A DNA stretch of 64,000 nt, taken from positions 1 through 64,000 of the forward strand of contig NZ_SMTT01000004.1 in assembly GCF_004357905.1 (NCBI RefSeq). Reading direction: 5' to 3'. The position numbers were made by a program, and so were the translations under genes. Source of the DNA: Campylobacter lari. Its GTDB lineage: Bacteria > Campylobacterota > Campylobacteria > Campylobacterales > Campylobacteraceae. The notes beneath the pieces are model-generated. The model did no database searches. It was not told where the DNA came from and saw only the letters and a list, made by a program, of their open reading frames with translations. Shown in pieces: positions 8,926 to 18,083 of the stretch; position 1 is the first letter of the stretch, and every line of letters starts with the position of its first letter.

Positions 8926-11280
8926 ATGGATATGCAAAAAATTCAAAAATTAAAAAATTCTTTAAAAGACTATGAAGCATATTGTTCTAGACTTTTTTTA
9001 AAGCAAGGTTCTTTTAGCTTTTACCATTCTAAAGAGATTGATCGTTTTATAGAAGATATTTATGAGCTTGTTTTAAATGATTTTTTTGATGATTTTTTTC
9101 CACATAATGACAAAATTCCTTTTTGTATTATCGCCATTAAACAATATGCTAAAATGAATTTAAGCATAAAAGAAAATATTGATTTATTGCTTATTTATAA
9201 AGATATAAAAGCTTATAATATTAAGCCTTTAATGAAAGCATTTATTACTTTTTTAAACGATATTGGTTTAAGCATTAACTATCAAATTTGTGAAATAAAT
9301 GGACTTTATAATATAGCTAAAAATGAGCTTAAACAAAATATTTTACAATATCGCTATATTAGTGGTTCTAAGATTTTATTTAAACAAATCAAAGAAAAAA
9401 TTTCCCAAGCTCAAGATGAGTTAAAAGAAGAATTTGCTCTAAAAATCTTGCATGAATTTAACCCTTATTATCAACCTTTAATCAAGCAAGAATTTGATAT
9501 TAATAAAAATTTTGGCGGTTTAGATGAGCAACTTAATATAGAAAATTTAAATATTTTATTTAAAGATTCTCCCAAAAATTACATGCTTAATTTTATCAAT
9601 GAAAAAGAATTTAGCGAATTTAAGCTTGCGAGTGATTTTTTATTTTCACTTAAATGTGCAATGAATCTTTTAGAAGGTAAAAACACAAATTTATTTTTAA
9701 TACAAAATTCACAAGAACTTGCTAACTTAATGCATAAAAAAGAAAAGAAAAATTTAGATCTTAAATCCATACTCATTCAAAAAGCAATGCAAAGTATGCA
9801 AATTTGTGGAATTTATACACATTTTTTAGCAAGGTGCATCCAGGAAAAACATTATAAAGAAAATAAACTTTATGAAATACAAGATAACTTTTTTACTCAT
9901 TCAGATGAAAATGAAAATTTAAATTCAATACTCAATCGACTTTTAAAACTAGAAGATGAGGATTTTATTTTTGATATTAAACTAATTTTTGCATTAAAAA
10001 GAGCAAAAAATAATGATGAAAATTTGGAGTTATTTAAAGGTATATTAGAAAAAAAACATTCTTTTAGTATTTTAAAACTACTAAACAATGCAAACATTTT
10101 AAAAGATTTTTGCAAACCATTAATTCAAAGTAAATTTTTACTCGAAGAAGAAGGTGTTTATAGCGCATTAGATAGAGCATTACTTTGCTTAAAATACTTT
10201 GAAGAAAAAGATTGCAAATTTGATAAAAAAACACTTCTAATAATAAAGCTTACCATACTTTTAAGTGCTATTCATGAAGAAAATGAAATTTCTTTAGCTA
10301 ATATTTACAGAGCTTATGTTGGAAAATTCCAAGTTGATAATGAACTTTTAGATTTTGGCTTAAGATTATTTAAAAATTTCAATGCTTTTAAAGATATTAT
10401 AGAAAAAGAAGATATTTATAATTCTACTATTGTATTAAATTTTATTTCCAAATTAAATGATACTCATACCCTAAAAACCTTACATCTTTTATCTTTTTGC
10501 AATGCTAAAGCTTTGGGTATAGAAAATCATTTTTATTATAAAAGTTTAGAAAGATTGTTTCAAAATGCACTAGAAGGTTTTGAGGATGAAAATTTAATTG
10601 ATGAGAGTCAAAGAAGGGTAAAAAAAGAACAAACCCTAAAAAGAAGCAAGGCTTTTTTAGATCTTGATGAGCAAACTCAAAACAATATCACTCATATTAA
10701 ATCTAATCTCTTTTTTATAAAAAATAGCTTTGAAAAAATTATTAAAATAACACAGATTGCGCAAAAAGAAAATTTTACTTTTTGGCTTGACAATCAAGAT
10801 AATTTTACTCTAGAGCTTATAATGAATAGAAAAAATAATCTTGAAAATATACTCAACACTTTAAGTTCTTTAAATTTAGTCTTTATGAGTTTTTTTGAAT
10901 TATTTGATGAAAAAGTTTATCTGAAATTTGAATATTCAGATATAGTAAGTGATAATCAAAAACAAAGTTTAGAAAATTTACTTAATTCTAAATTACATTT
11001 AAAAGTACAAAAAAAAGCAAAAAAACCAAACATTAAAAAAGATGAATTAAAATTAGACATGAATTATTCCAAAAGCTATGCCAAAATAACCTTAAACACA
11101 AAAGATCAAAAAGGTTTAATGGCTTATGTAATGGATGTGCTTGTAAGATATGATATTATCTTAAGTGCAGCAAAAATTCAAACTATAAAAGAAAGAACGC
11201 GAAATGTTTTGATTTTGCATAAAAATGAAAGCTTGCAAGATCATAAAGATCAAATTCTTAAATCACTAATAAGCGAGTAA
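8926..11280 (+). CDS. GlnD-like protein with degenerate nucleotidyltransferase site and C-terminal ACT domain
   Basis: 784 residues, matching the size and layout of PII uridylyltransferase (GlnD). An N-terminal nucleotidyltransferase-like domain (about 30-200) is followed by a long helical region and an ACT-type domain near 712-784 (KITLNTKDQKGLMAYVMDVL). The catalytic motif is eroded. GlnD proteins have GGYGRGE followed by SDIDLL; here residues 71-88 read IKQYAK and later KENIDLLL, so the glycines and the first catalytic Asp are gone. It is therefore probably not an active uridylyltransferase. The position matches Cj1367c. It reads into glmS with a 3-bp gap, so they share a transcript; a regulatory link to nitrogen or amino-sugar metabolism is inference. 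Confidence 0.75.
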   Translation: MDMQKIQKLKNSLKDYEAYCSRLFLKQGSFSFYHSKEIDRFIEDIYELVLNDFFDDFFPHNDKIPFCIIAIKQYAKMNLSIKENIDLLLIYKDIKAYNIKPLMKAFITFLNDIGLSINYQICEINGLYNIAKNELKQNILQYRYISGSKILFKQIKEKISQAQDELKEEFALKILHEFNPYYQPLIKQEFDINKNFGGLDEQLNIENLNILFKDSPKNYMLNFINEKEFSEFKLASDFLFSLKCAMNLLEGKNTNLFLIQNSQELANLMHKKEKKNLDLKSILIQKAMQSMQICGIYTHFLARCIQEKHYKENKLYEIQDNFFTHSDENENLNSILNRLLKLEDEDFIFDIKLIFALKRAKNNDENLELFKGILEKKHSFSILKLLNNANILKDFCKPLIQSKFLLEEEGVYSALDRALLCLKYFEEKDCKFDKKTLLIIKLTILLSAIHEENEISLANIYRAYVGKFQVDNELLDFGLRLFKNFNAFKDIIEKEDIYNSTIVLNFISKLNDTHTLKTLHLLSFCNAKALGIENHFYYKSLERLFQNALEGFEDENLIDESQRRVKKEQTLKRSKAFLDLDEQTQNNITHIKSNLFFIKNSFEKIIKITQIAQKENFTFWLDNQDNFTLELIMNRKNNLENILNTLSSLNLVFMSFFELFDEKVYLKFEYSDIVSDNQKQSLENLLNSKLHLKVQKKAKKPNIKKDELKLDMNYSKSYAKITLNTKDQKGLMAYVMDVLVRYDIILSAAKIQTIKERTRNVLILHKNESLQDHKDQILKSLISE

Positions 11281-11283
11281 AAG

Positions 11284-13083
11284 ATGTGTGGAATAGTAGG
11301 TTATATAGGAACTAAAGAAAAGAAAAAAATCATATTAGAAGGTTTAAAAGAGCTTGAATATAGAGGTTATGATAGCGCCGGTATAGCAGTAATGAAAGAT
11401 GGAGAATTAGACTTTTTTAAAGCGGTTGGAAAATTAGAAAATTTAGCTAATAAGACTGCTAATTTTAATAGTGATGGATTTGGGCTTGCTATAGGCCATA
11501 CGCGTTGGGCAACTCATGGAAAACCAACCGAAATAAATGCGCATCCACATTTAGGACAATACTCTTGTGTAATACATAATGGAATCATAGAAAATTACCA
11601 AGAATTAAAAACAAAACTCACACAAGAAGGTATTAATTTTCTAAGTCAAACTGACACTGAAGTTATTGTACATTTATTTGAATATCATGCGAGTAATTTA
11701 GAGCCATTTGAAGCTTTTAAAAAGACTATAGCTGAACTAAAAGGTGCTTTTGCAATCTTACTTGTGAGTAAAAAAGATCCTAATACAATTTATTTTGCTA
11801 AAAATGCTGTACCACTCATCATCGGAAAAAATGGCGATGAAAATGAATATTATTTTGCATCAAGTGATGCACCTTTAGTTTCTTTAGTGGATAAAGTAGC
11901 TTATCTTGAAGATGGAGATTATGGATATGTTAATTTAAATGAATGCAAAATTTGTCATGATCAAGCTTATATACAACCTACTTTTGTGGCTTTAAGTCAA
12001 GATAAAAGTTATGCTCAAAAAGATGGTTATAGATTTTTCATGGAAAAAGAAATTTATGAGCAAAGTAGAGTTTTAGGCGAAGTTTTAATGGGACGATTAC
12101 AAGGTGAGCAGATTGTTTTTGAAGATATAGATGAAACTCTTTTACAAAACATAGATGAAATCACACTTTGTGCTTGTGGTACAAGCTATCATGCAGCATT
12201 AAGTGGGGCTTATTTACTTGAAAGACTTGCAAAAATTAAAACTAAAGTTGAAGTAGCAAGTGAATTTAGATACAGAGAAGCTATTATAGGTAAAAATACT
12301 CTTTTTATAGTAATCTCTCAAAGCGGTGAAACAGCTGATACATTAGAAGCTTTAAAAATAGCAAAAACACAAGGAGTTAAAACTTTAGCAATATGTAATG
12401 TGGATAATTCTAACATCGTGCGTTTGGCTGATATATCTTTACTTACTAGAGCGGGCATTGAAAAAGGTGTAGCTTCAACTAAAGCATTTGCCACTCAAGT
12501 AGCAACTTTATGGATGCTTGCAATCTATCTTGCACAAAAAGCAAATTTAGATATGAGTAAAGAAATCAAAGCTCTAAGAAGCTTGCCAAGTATAGTTAAA
12601 GTTGAACAAAACTTACATGAAAAAGTACATAGAATTTCAAAAAGATACCTACATGGCCATGGCTTTTTCTTTATAGGAAGAGATGTATTTTATCCATTAG
12701 CACTAGAAGGAGCTTTAAAACTTAAAGAAATTTCATACTTACATGCTGAAGGCTATCCGGCAGGAGAGATGAAACATGGACCTATTGCTCTAGCAGATAG
12801 TGAGCTTTTTACCGTTGCATTAATGCCGCAAAATTGTCTTTATGAAAAAACAAAATCAAATGTAGAAGAATTAGCTGCAAGGGATTCTACTTTACTTGCT
12901 ATCTCTCCACTTGATTTTGATTTAAGTGATGATTTTATAAAAACTTCAAAACAAGAGCACTATATGTGCGAATTTTTCGAAATGATGGTAATCTTACAAC
13001 TTCTAGCTTTAGAAGTTTCTATAAGACTTGGCAATGATGTGGATATGCCAAGAAATCTAGCAAAAAGTGTTACAGTAGAATAA
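11284..13083 (+). CDS. glmS: Glutamine--fructose-6-phosphate aminotransferase
   Basis: 599 residues, full length. The N-terminal glutaminase domain begins MCGIVGYIG, with Cys2 as nucleophile after Met removal, and includes the segments YRGYDSAG and HTRWATHG. Two SIS sugar-isomerase domains follow, with SQSGETADTLEA near residue 345, and the chain ends PRNLAKSVTVE as in the family. It makes glucosamine-6-phosphate for peptidoglycan, lipooligosaccharide and N-glycans. It is co-transcribed with the preceding GlnD-like gene and closed by a strong terminator. No glmS ribozyme is expected or seen, since the upstream gap is 3 bp. Confidence 0.97.
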   Translation: MCGIVGYIGTKEKKKIILEGLKELEYRGYDSAGIAVMKDGELDFFKAVGKLENLANKTANFNSDGFGLAIGHTRWATHGKPTEINAHPHLGQYSCVIHNGIIENYQELKTKLTQEGINFLSQTDTEVIVHLFEYHASNLEPFEAFKKTIAELKGAFAILLVSKKDPNTIYFAKNAVPLIIGKNGDENEYYFASSDAPLVSLVDKVAYLEDGDYGYVNLNECKICHDQAYIQPTFVALSQDKSYAQKDGYRFFMEKEIYEQSRVLGEVLMGRLQGEQIVFEDIDETLLQNIDEITLCACGTSYHAALSGAYLLERLAKIKTKVEVASEFRYREAIIGKNTLFIVISQSGETADTLEALKIAKTQGVKTLAICNVDNSNIVRLADISLLTRAGIEKGVASTKAFATQVATLWMLAIYLAQKANLDMSKEIKALRSLPSIVKVEQNLHEKVHRISKRYLHGHGFFFIGRDVFYPLALEGALKLKEISYLHAEGYPAGEMKHGPIALADSELFTVALMPQNCLYEKTKSNVEELAARDSTLLAISPLDFDLSDDFIKTSKQEHYMCEFFEMMVILQLLALEVSIRLGNDVDMPRNLAKSVTVE

Positions 13084-13088
13084 TATTT

Positions 13089-13117
13089 GTGTAGTTTTGA
13101 AAAAAACTACACTTTTT
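13089..13117 (+). terminator. Rho-independent terminator after glmS
   Basis: A perfect 10-bp stem (GTGTAGTTTT / AAAACTACAC) with a 3-base loop, followed by six T. Confidence 0.9.
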
Positions 13118-13210
13118 TAAAAAATTTTATAAATACTTCTTAAATTATAAGCAAACTTTAGGGTTTATTTAGTTTAAATATCACAACTTATTTTATTACA
13201 AGGAAAGGCC

Positions 13211-14602
13211 ATGGAATACAGAATCGAACACGATACTATGGGAGAGATTAAAGTTCCTAATGATAAATATTGGGGAGCACAAACTGAAAGAAGTTTTGAA
13301 AATTTTAAAATTGGTTGTGAAAAAATGCCAAAAGTTTTAATTTATGCTTTTGCAAATCTTAAAAAATCTTTGGCTTTAGTAAATAATAAACTTGGCAAAT
13401 TAGATGATGTTAAAAAAAATGCTATCGTGCAAGCTTGCGATGAAATTGTAGCAGGAAAATTTGACGATAATTTCCCATTAGCAATATGGCAAACAGGTTC
13501 AGGCACTCAAAGCAATATGAATATGAATGAAGTTATAGCAAACCGTGCAACTGAAATTATGGGTGGAGATTTTAGAAAAGAAAAGCTTGTTCATCCAAAT
13601 GATCATGTAAATATGAGTCAAAGTTCAAATGATACTTTTCCAACTGCTATGAGTATAGTTTCGGTAGAGCAAGTAGAGAAAAAACTTATCCCTGCTTTAG
13701 ATGAGCTTATTGCAACTTTTGAAAAAAAAGTAAAAGAATTTGAAGGAATTATTAAAATAGGAAGAACTCACCTTCAAGATGCTACACCACTTACCCTAGC
13801 TCAAGAATTTAGCGGATATCTTTCTATGTTACTTCACTCAAAAGAGCAAATCATCGCTTCTTTACCTACATTAAGAGAACTTGCAATAGGTGGAACGGCT
13901 GTTGGCACAGGATTAAATGCTCATCCAGAACTTAGTGAAAAAGTAAGCGAAGAATTAAGCAAGCTAATAGGCACTAAATTTATTTCAAGTCCAAATAAAT
14001 TCCATGCCCTAACAAGCCATGATGCAATTAATTTTACTCATGGAGCCATGAAAGGCTTAGCTGCAAATTTAATGAAAATAGCAAATGATATTAGATGGCT
14101 AGCAAGTGGTCCTAGATGTGGTCTTGGGGAATTAAACATACCTGAAAATGAGCCAGGAAGTTCTATCATGCCAGGCAAGGTTAATCCTACCCAATGCGAA
14201 GCTTTAACTATGGTTGCAGTGCAAGTTATGGGAAATGATGCAACTATTGGCTTTGCAGCAAGCCAAGGAAATTTCGAGCTTAATGTTTTCAAACCTGTGA
14301 TTATTTATAACTTCTTGCAAAGCCTTGATTTATTAGCTGATGCTATGCATTCATTTAATATCCATTGTGCTGTTGGTATAGAGCCAAATAAAGAAAAAAT
14401 AGATCATAATTTACATAATTCTTTAATGCTAGTAACTGCACTAAATCCGCATATTGGCTATGAAAATGCAGCTAAAGTAGCAAAAAATGCTCATAAAAAA
14501 GGTATTTCTTTAAAAGAAAGTGCTATGGAACTTGGCTTAGTAAGCGAAGAAGACTTTGCTAAATTTGTAGATCCTACAAAAATGATAGGAGTAAAAAAAT
14601 AA
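13211..14602 (+). CDS. fumC: Fumarate hydratase class II
   Basis: 463 residues, full length for class II (iron-free) fumarase. The signature [11 protein letters not shown] lies near residue 316, and the active-site segments [13 protein letters not shown] (about 97-109) and [14 protein letters not shown] (about 137-150) are present. It interconverts fumarate and malate in the cytoplasm, in the TCA cycle and the reverse branch feeding fumarate respiration. The gene has its own upstream region (about 125 bp after the glmS terminator), an AAGGAA ribosome site and a terminator behind it, so it is probably monocistronic. Confidence 0.97.
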   Translation: MEYRIEHDTMGEIKVPNDKYWGAQTERSFENFKIGCEKMPKVLIYAFANLKKSLALVNNKLGKLDDVKKNAIVQACDEIVAGKFDDNFPLAIWQTGSGTQSNMNMNEVIANRATEIMGGDFRKEKLVHPNDHVNMSQSSNDTFPTAMSIVSVEQVEKKLIPALDELIATFEKKVKEFEGIIKIGRTHLQDATPLTLAQEFSGYLSMLLHSKEQIIASLPTLRELAIGGTAVGTGLNAHPELSEKVSEELSKLIGTKFISSPNKFHALTSHDAINFTHGAMKGLAANLMKIANDIRWLASGPRCGLGELNIPENEPGSSIMPGKVNPTQCEALTMVAVQVMGNDATIGFAASQGNFELNVFKPVIIYNFLQSLDLLADAMHSFNIHCAVGIEPNKEKIDHNLHNSLMLVTALNPHIGYENAAKVAKNAHKKGISLKESAMELGLVSEEDFAKFVDPTKMIGVKK

Positions 14603-14605
14603 TCA

Positions 14606-14633
14606 AAAGACTAGGAATAACCCTAGTCTTTTT
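14606..14633 (+). terminator. Rho-independent terminator after fumC
   Basis: A 10-bp stem (AAAGACTAGG / CCTAGTCTTT) with a 6-base loop, followed by a short T run. Confidence 0.85.
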
Positions 14634-14643
14634 AAGGATTTAA

Positions 14644-15018
14644 ATGATTTATGAAAATGATTTTTTATTTATAGAAAAAGAAGATTCTCAAATTCCTTGG
14701 GTGAAAATTTTTACTAAAGAAAACTACAAAGAATTAAGTGATTGTCCAACCTTTTTGCAAAATATGCTTTTTCAGTATGTTTTAGCTTGTGAGTTAAGCC
14801 TTAGAGAATACTACAACCCAGAAAAAATCAACATAGCTTCCTTTGCAAACTATGTACCAAGAGTGCATTTTCATGTTATGGCACGTTTTAAAGAAGATGG
14901 GTTTTTTCCTGAAAGTATGTGGGGAAAACAGCAAAGAGAAATTAAGGATTTAAATTTACCTGATTTTGAAGGATTTACATCAATATTACTTAAAAAAATA
15001 AATAATATTCATGTTTAA
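14644..15018 (+). CDS. HIT-superfamily protein
   Basis: 124 residues. The segment VPRVHFHVMARF near residue 76 resembles the C-terminal histidine-triad loop (HxHxH) of HIT nucleotide hydrolases, but the final His is Met, so only two of the three are kept. The N-terminal part (NDFLFIEKEDSQIPWVKI) fits the first strands of the fold. A nucleotide phosphohydrolase or related role is possible; the lost His makes standard HIT chemistry uncertain. It starts 10 bases after the fumC terminator. The next 236 bases hold no gene that I can see. Confidence 0.6.
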   Translation: MIYENDFLFIEKEDSQIPWVKIFTKENYKELSDCPTFLQNMLFQYVLACELSLREYYNPEKINIASFANYVPRVHFHVMARFKEDGFFPESMWGKQQREIKDLNLPDFEGFTSILLKKINNIHV

Positions 15019-15215
15019 AAATTTATTAATTCTAGTTATCAAGTCCTATCACATCATCTACTTAGGATTATTTTAGTACAAAAATCATATAAGTTTAAAA
15101 TATGAGAAAATCAAACTATAAGCTTGATAATAATTCATCTTTGTTTTTATAAAAGGTCAAATAACTTTTTTTTAAAACTCATGTTTTTATTAAAAACAGC
15201 AAATAAATTATTTAA

Positions 15216-15221
15216 TATAAT
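15216..15221 (+). promoter_or_regulatory. Candidate -10 box of the broken DUF1090-like gene
   Basis: TATAAT 34 bases before the ATG at 15255. It suggests that the gene was expressed before, or despite, its frameshift. Confidence 0.4.
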
Positions 15222-15254
15222 AAACTAAAATTTCAAAAAAGAAAGGTTTAAATT

Positions 15255-15628
15255 ATGAAGCAATTGTTATTTTTACTTACACTTTGCTCATTTGCATTTT
15301 CCACGCAATGTGAGGTTAAAATAAAGCAAATTCAAAAAGAAATAGCTTATGCTAAAATTACAATCATCAAGAAAAAGCTTTAAGTTTAGAATTAGCCTTA
15401 AAAGAAGTCCAGGCAGATTGCGCAAAAGATCCTCTTTTTTATGATAAAAAATTAGAGGGCAAAAAACTTAAAGAGCAAGAGATAGAAAAAATCGAACAAG
15501 AGTTAAAAGAATTAAAAAAACAAAAAGATTATATGAGTAAAACAGAGTATAAAAATAAAAAACAAGCTTTAAAAGACAAAAAAGACAAAATCAAAAAAGA
15601 GATTGAAGAATACATCAACAAACTCTAA
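15255..15628 (+). pseudogene. Frameshifted DUF1090-like small periplasmic protein
   Basis: The first frame encodes a signal peptide (MKQLLFLLTLCSFAFS) and the DUF1090-like start CEVKIKQIQKEIAYAK, then ends at a stop at 15381. The continuation lies in another frame from about 15359: NHQEKALSLELALKEVQADC and a Lys/Glu-rich coiled coil to the stop at 15626-15628. One extra A in the A4 run at 15354-15357 would restore a single chain of about 124 residues with the family's two Cys. The good ribosome site and the otherwise intact second half suggest a recent mutation, a phase-variable state or a sequencing error. Confidence 0.75.
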
Positions 15629-15659
15629 TTTAATTCCAAATTTGCCACCACTTTTTATT

Positions 15660-16130
15660 TTACTGTTTTAATTTTTGCATTAAAATATTTTGATTTTTTA
15701 ATGCAAACTCATTTTCTCCATCAAGCTTTGATAATTCTTTGGTATATTCTAAAACTTGTTTACTCAATCATTTTATTAAAAAATTCTATAGCCTTTTGAT
15801 AATCTTCCAAATTCTCAAAGTCGCTTCTTAAACAAGAGCTAGATCAATATAAGTTTACAATTTTTTTAAGGCTTTTGTTTGCTTATCTAAAAGTATATAA
15901 ACCTAGCTCTGTTAAAATATACTAAATAATATGTATTATCTAGTACATGGTTTTATTGAAAGCCAAAAGTACTTCTTGAAATTTCAAACAATTAAATCTA
16001 CAAAATGCTCTATTATGATAAGCTTCCAAAAACAATACGCTCGCTTAAGACTTCATCGCATTTTTCAAATTCTGAATTTTCAAAATATTCTTTAGCTAAA
16101 TCTGATAATTCAGTGATTAGATTATCCAAA
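15660..16130 (-). pseudogene. Decayed TPR-like gene
   Basis: About 470 bases of minus-strand coding remnants in several frames. The right end reads LDNLITELSDLAKEYFENSE, then a frameshift into EAYHNRAFCRFNCLKF, a tetratricopeptide-like helix pair. After several stops come NLEDYQKAIEFFNKMIE and finally LSKLDGENEFALKNQNIL before a stop at 15660. At least one frameshift and several in-frame stops rule out a functional product. It lies directly downstream of rsfS at a synteny break. The TPR family is inferred from residue patterns alone. Confidence 0.55.
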
Positions 16131-16138
16131 TATTAATC

Positions 16139-16468
16139 CTAGTTTTGATTTTCTTTATTTAAACTTTTCAAAAATTCTTCTATATTATATTTTGTTCTAT
16201 AAGTTTCACTCATTAAGTGAATCAAAATATCTCCTAAATCAAGCACAGTCCATTCTTCACTACTTTCTATATTTAAAAACTCCTCACCTTTGCTTTTAAG
16301 ATTAGTTTTTAAATCATCAATCAAAGAAAGCGCGTGTCTTTCCCCCATAGTAGTAGCAATCACTACAAATTTAACAAAATAATCCTTATCTTGCATATCA
16401 AAGCTTTCTATTAAATCTGCTTTTTTATCATCTAAAATCTGCACTATATTATTAATTCTTTCTTGCAT
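16139..16468 (-). CDS. rsfS: Ribosomal silencing factor RsfS
   Basis: 109 residues from the ATG at 16468, which has AAAGGA at ideal spacing; a longer reading frame running back into nadD is not needed. Typical RsfS features are the N-terminal VQILDDKKADLIESFDM, FVVIATTMGERHALSLID and EEWTVLDLGDILIHLM. RsfS binds ribosomal protein L14 and blocks subunit joining when nutrients are short. It starts 14 bases after the nadD stop, the usual nadD-rsfS pairing. Confidence 0.92.
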   Translation of the reverse strand: MQERINNIVQILDDKKADLIESFDMQDKDYFVKFVVIATTMGERHALSLIDDLKTNLKSKGEEFLNIESSEEWTVLDLGDILIHLMSETYRTKYNIEEFLKSLNKENQN

Positions 16469-16481
16469 TGTTTTCCTTTTG

Positions 16482-17027
16482 TTAAATATTTTTAAATTTA
16501 GAATAATAAAGCTTAACTTCTTCTTTGATTTGCTCACAAACTTGCGTTGTTTGTAAAGTTTGTCTTATAAAAGATGAAGAGATATTTACTTTAGTATCTA
16601 AAGTTTTAAAATGTTTTGGTATAAAAATATCATCTCTTTTAGCTATAACAAATTCTACCAAATTTTGCAATCTTTCAAATTCATGCCATTTTTCAAGACT
16701 TTGCAAATGATCAGCTCCTAAAATAAGATAAAATTTTGAACTTTCATATTGCTTATATAAAAATTCAACACTTTCTATACTAGGCACAGGTCTTTGCTTT
16801 TTTATTTCAAAATCACAAATTTCAACTTTTATTAAGCTTCCCCAAATTTCCTTGCACCATTTTAAGCGTCTTTGTTCATCTGCAGTAAATTCTTGTTTAA
16901 AAAGACTAATAAAAGTAGGCATAATAATGAGCTTATCAAGCTCTAAATTTTCTAATGCATTTAAGACTATAGCATTATGACCTAAATGAGGCGGATCAAA
17001 ACTACCGCCAAAAAGTGCGATTTTCAT
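16482..17027 (-). CDS. nadD: Nicotinate-nucleotide adenylyltransferase
   Basis: 181 residues. The nucleotidyltransferase motif FGGSFDPPHLGH (residues 5-16) and the C-terminal ISSSFIRQ are both intact. It adenylates nicotinate mononucleotide in NAD synthesis in the cytoplasm. It diverges from gapA, whose product uses NAD, with promoters sharing a 59-bp gap, and is followed by rsfS. This is the Cj1403-1405 arrangement. Confidence 0.95.
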   Translation of the reverse strand: MKIALFGGSFDPPHLGHNAIVLNALENLELDKLIIMPTFISLFKQEFTADEQRRLKWCKEIWGSLIKVEICDFEIKKQRPVPSIESVEFLYKQYESSKFYLILGADHLQSLEKWHEFERLQNLVEFVIAKRDDIFIPKHFKTLDTKVNISSSFIRQTLQTTQVCEQIKEEVKLYYSKFKNI

Positions 17028-17048
17028 TAAAATTTAACCTTTTTTTAG

Positions 17049-17054
17049 TAGAAT
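17049..17054 (+). promoter_or_regulatory. Candidate -10 box for gapA
   Basis: TAGAAT after a T-rich run, 32 bases before the gapA start, inside the nadD/gapA divergent gap. Confidence 0.4.
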
Positions 17055-17086
17055 TTTATCTACTTAATCATAAAAAGGAAATGAAA

Positions 17087-18082
17087 ATGGCTGTAAAAGT
17101 TGCAATAAATGGCTTTGGACGCATTGGAAGATGTGTTGCAAGAATTATCATGAAACGCGATGATATAGAACTTGTAGCGATTAATGATACTACTGATATT
17201 GAACTCACAAAATATCTTTTTAAATACGACACCGTTCATGGGACATATGATGGTAGTGTTGAAAATGAAAATGATGATTTAATAATTGATAATAAAAAAA
17301 TAAAAGTTTTAAAAAGTAGAAATGTGGCAGATTTAGACTTTGCAAAATATGGCGCACAAATTGTTTTAGAATGTACCGGTGCACACTTAACTATGGAAAA
17401 ATGTCAAGGATTTTTAGATCATGGAGTGCAAAAAGTCATCATGAGTGCACCTGCAAAAGATAAAACTCCAACCTATGTTTTAGGAGTAAATGCACATGAA
17501 TACAAAGGCGAAAATATCATCTCAAATGCAAGTTGTACCACTAACTGTCTAGGACCAATTTGTAGAGTTTTACAAGATAATTTTGGCATAGAAAAAGGTT
17601 TAATGACTACTATACATGCTTACACCAATGGTCAAAGTATTATCGATGCAAAAGCAAGAGATAAAAGAAGATCACGCGCTGCTGCACAAAATATCATCCC
17701 TACTTCTACCGGTGCAGCAAAAGCTATGAAGCTTGTTATGCCTGAACTTGATGGAAAATTACATGGTCAAAGCATGCGTGTGCCTGTAGCTGATGTATCA
17801 ACTGTAGATTTAACTGCAACTTTAAAGAAAAAAGTAAGTAAAGAAGAAATTAATGAAGCCTTTAGAAAAGCAGCTGCTAGTAATTTAAAAGGCATATTAT
17901 TAGTTGATGATGAAGAAAGAGTTTCAAGTGATTTTATAACTTGCTCTTATGGTGCAATTGTAGCAAGTGATTTAACTCAAGTTATTTGTGATGATTTTGT
18001 TAAAGTGGTTGCTTGGTATGATAATGAATGGGGTTATTCTTCTCGTTTAGTAGATATGGCAGTATTTATAGCAAAGGCTTAA
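17087..18082 (+). CDS. gapA: Glyceraldehyde-3-phosphate dehydrogenase
   Basis: 331 residues from the ATG at 17087 ([15 protein letters not shown]); an in-frame ATG six bases earlier is too close to the AAAGGAA ribosome site. The Rossmann motif NGFGRIGR and catalytic segment [12 protein letters not shown] are intact. It interconverts glyceraldehyde-3-phosphate and 1,3-bisphosphoglycerate. Campylobacter usually lacks phosphofructokinase, so the gapA-pgk-tpiA cluster is expected to work mainly in gluconeogenesis (family knowledge). The gene is followed by pgk after one base. Confidence 0.96.
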   Translation: MAVKVAINGFGRIGRCVARIIMKRDDIELVAINDTTDIELTKYLFKYDTVHGTYDGSVENENDDLIIDNKKIKVLKSRNVADLDFAKYGAQIVLECTGAHLTMEKCQGFLDHGVQKVIMSAPAKDKTPTYVLGVNAHEYKGENIISNASCTTNCLGPICRVLQDNFGIEKGLMTTIHAYTNGQSIIDAKARDKRRSRAAAQNIIPTSTGAAKAMKLVMPELDGKLHGQSMRVPVADVSTVDLTATLKKKVSKEEINEAFRKAAASNLKGILLVDDEERVSSDFITCSYGAIVASDLTQVICDDFVKVVAWYDNEWGYSSRLVDMAVFIAKA

Positions 18083-18083
18083 G

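Noticed and set aside
15019-15254. Possible RNA gene or coding remnant in the 236-base gap.
   Set aside because: Only a 16-codon frame and AT-rich DNA were found, with no stable fold or family match beyond the promoter of the next gene.
16139-16537. Longer start for rsfS inside nadD.
   Set aside because: The extra residues are not family-like, and the ATG at 16468 has an ideal ribosome site.
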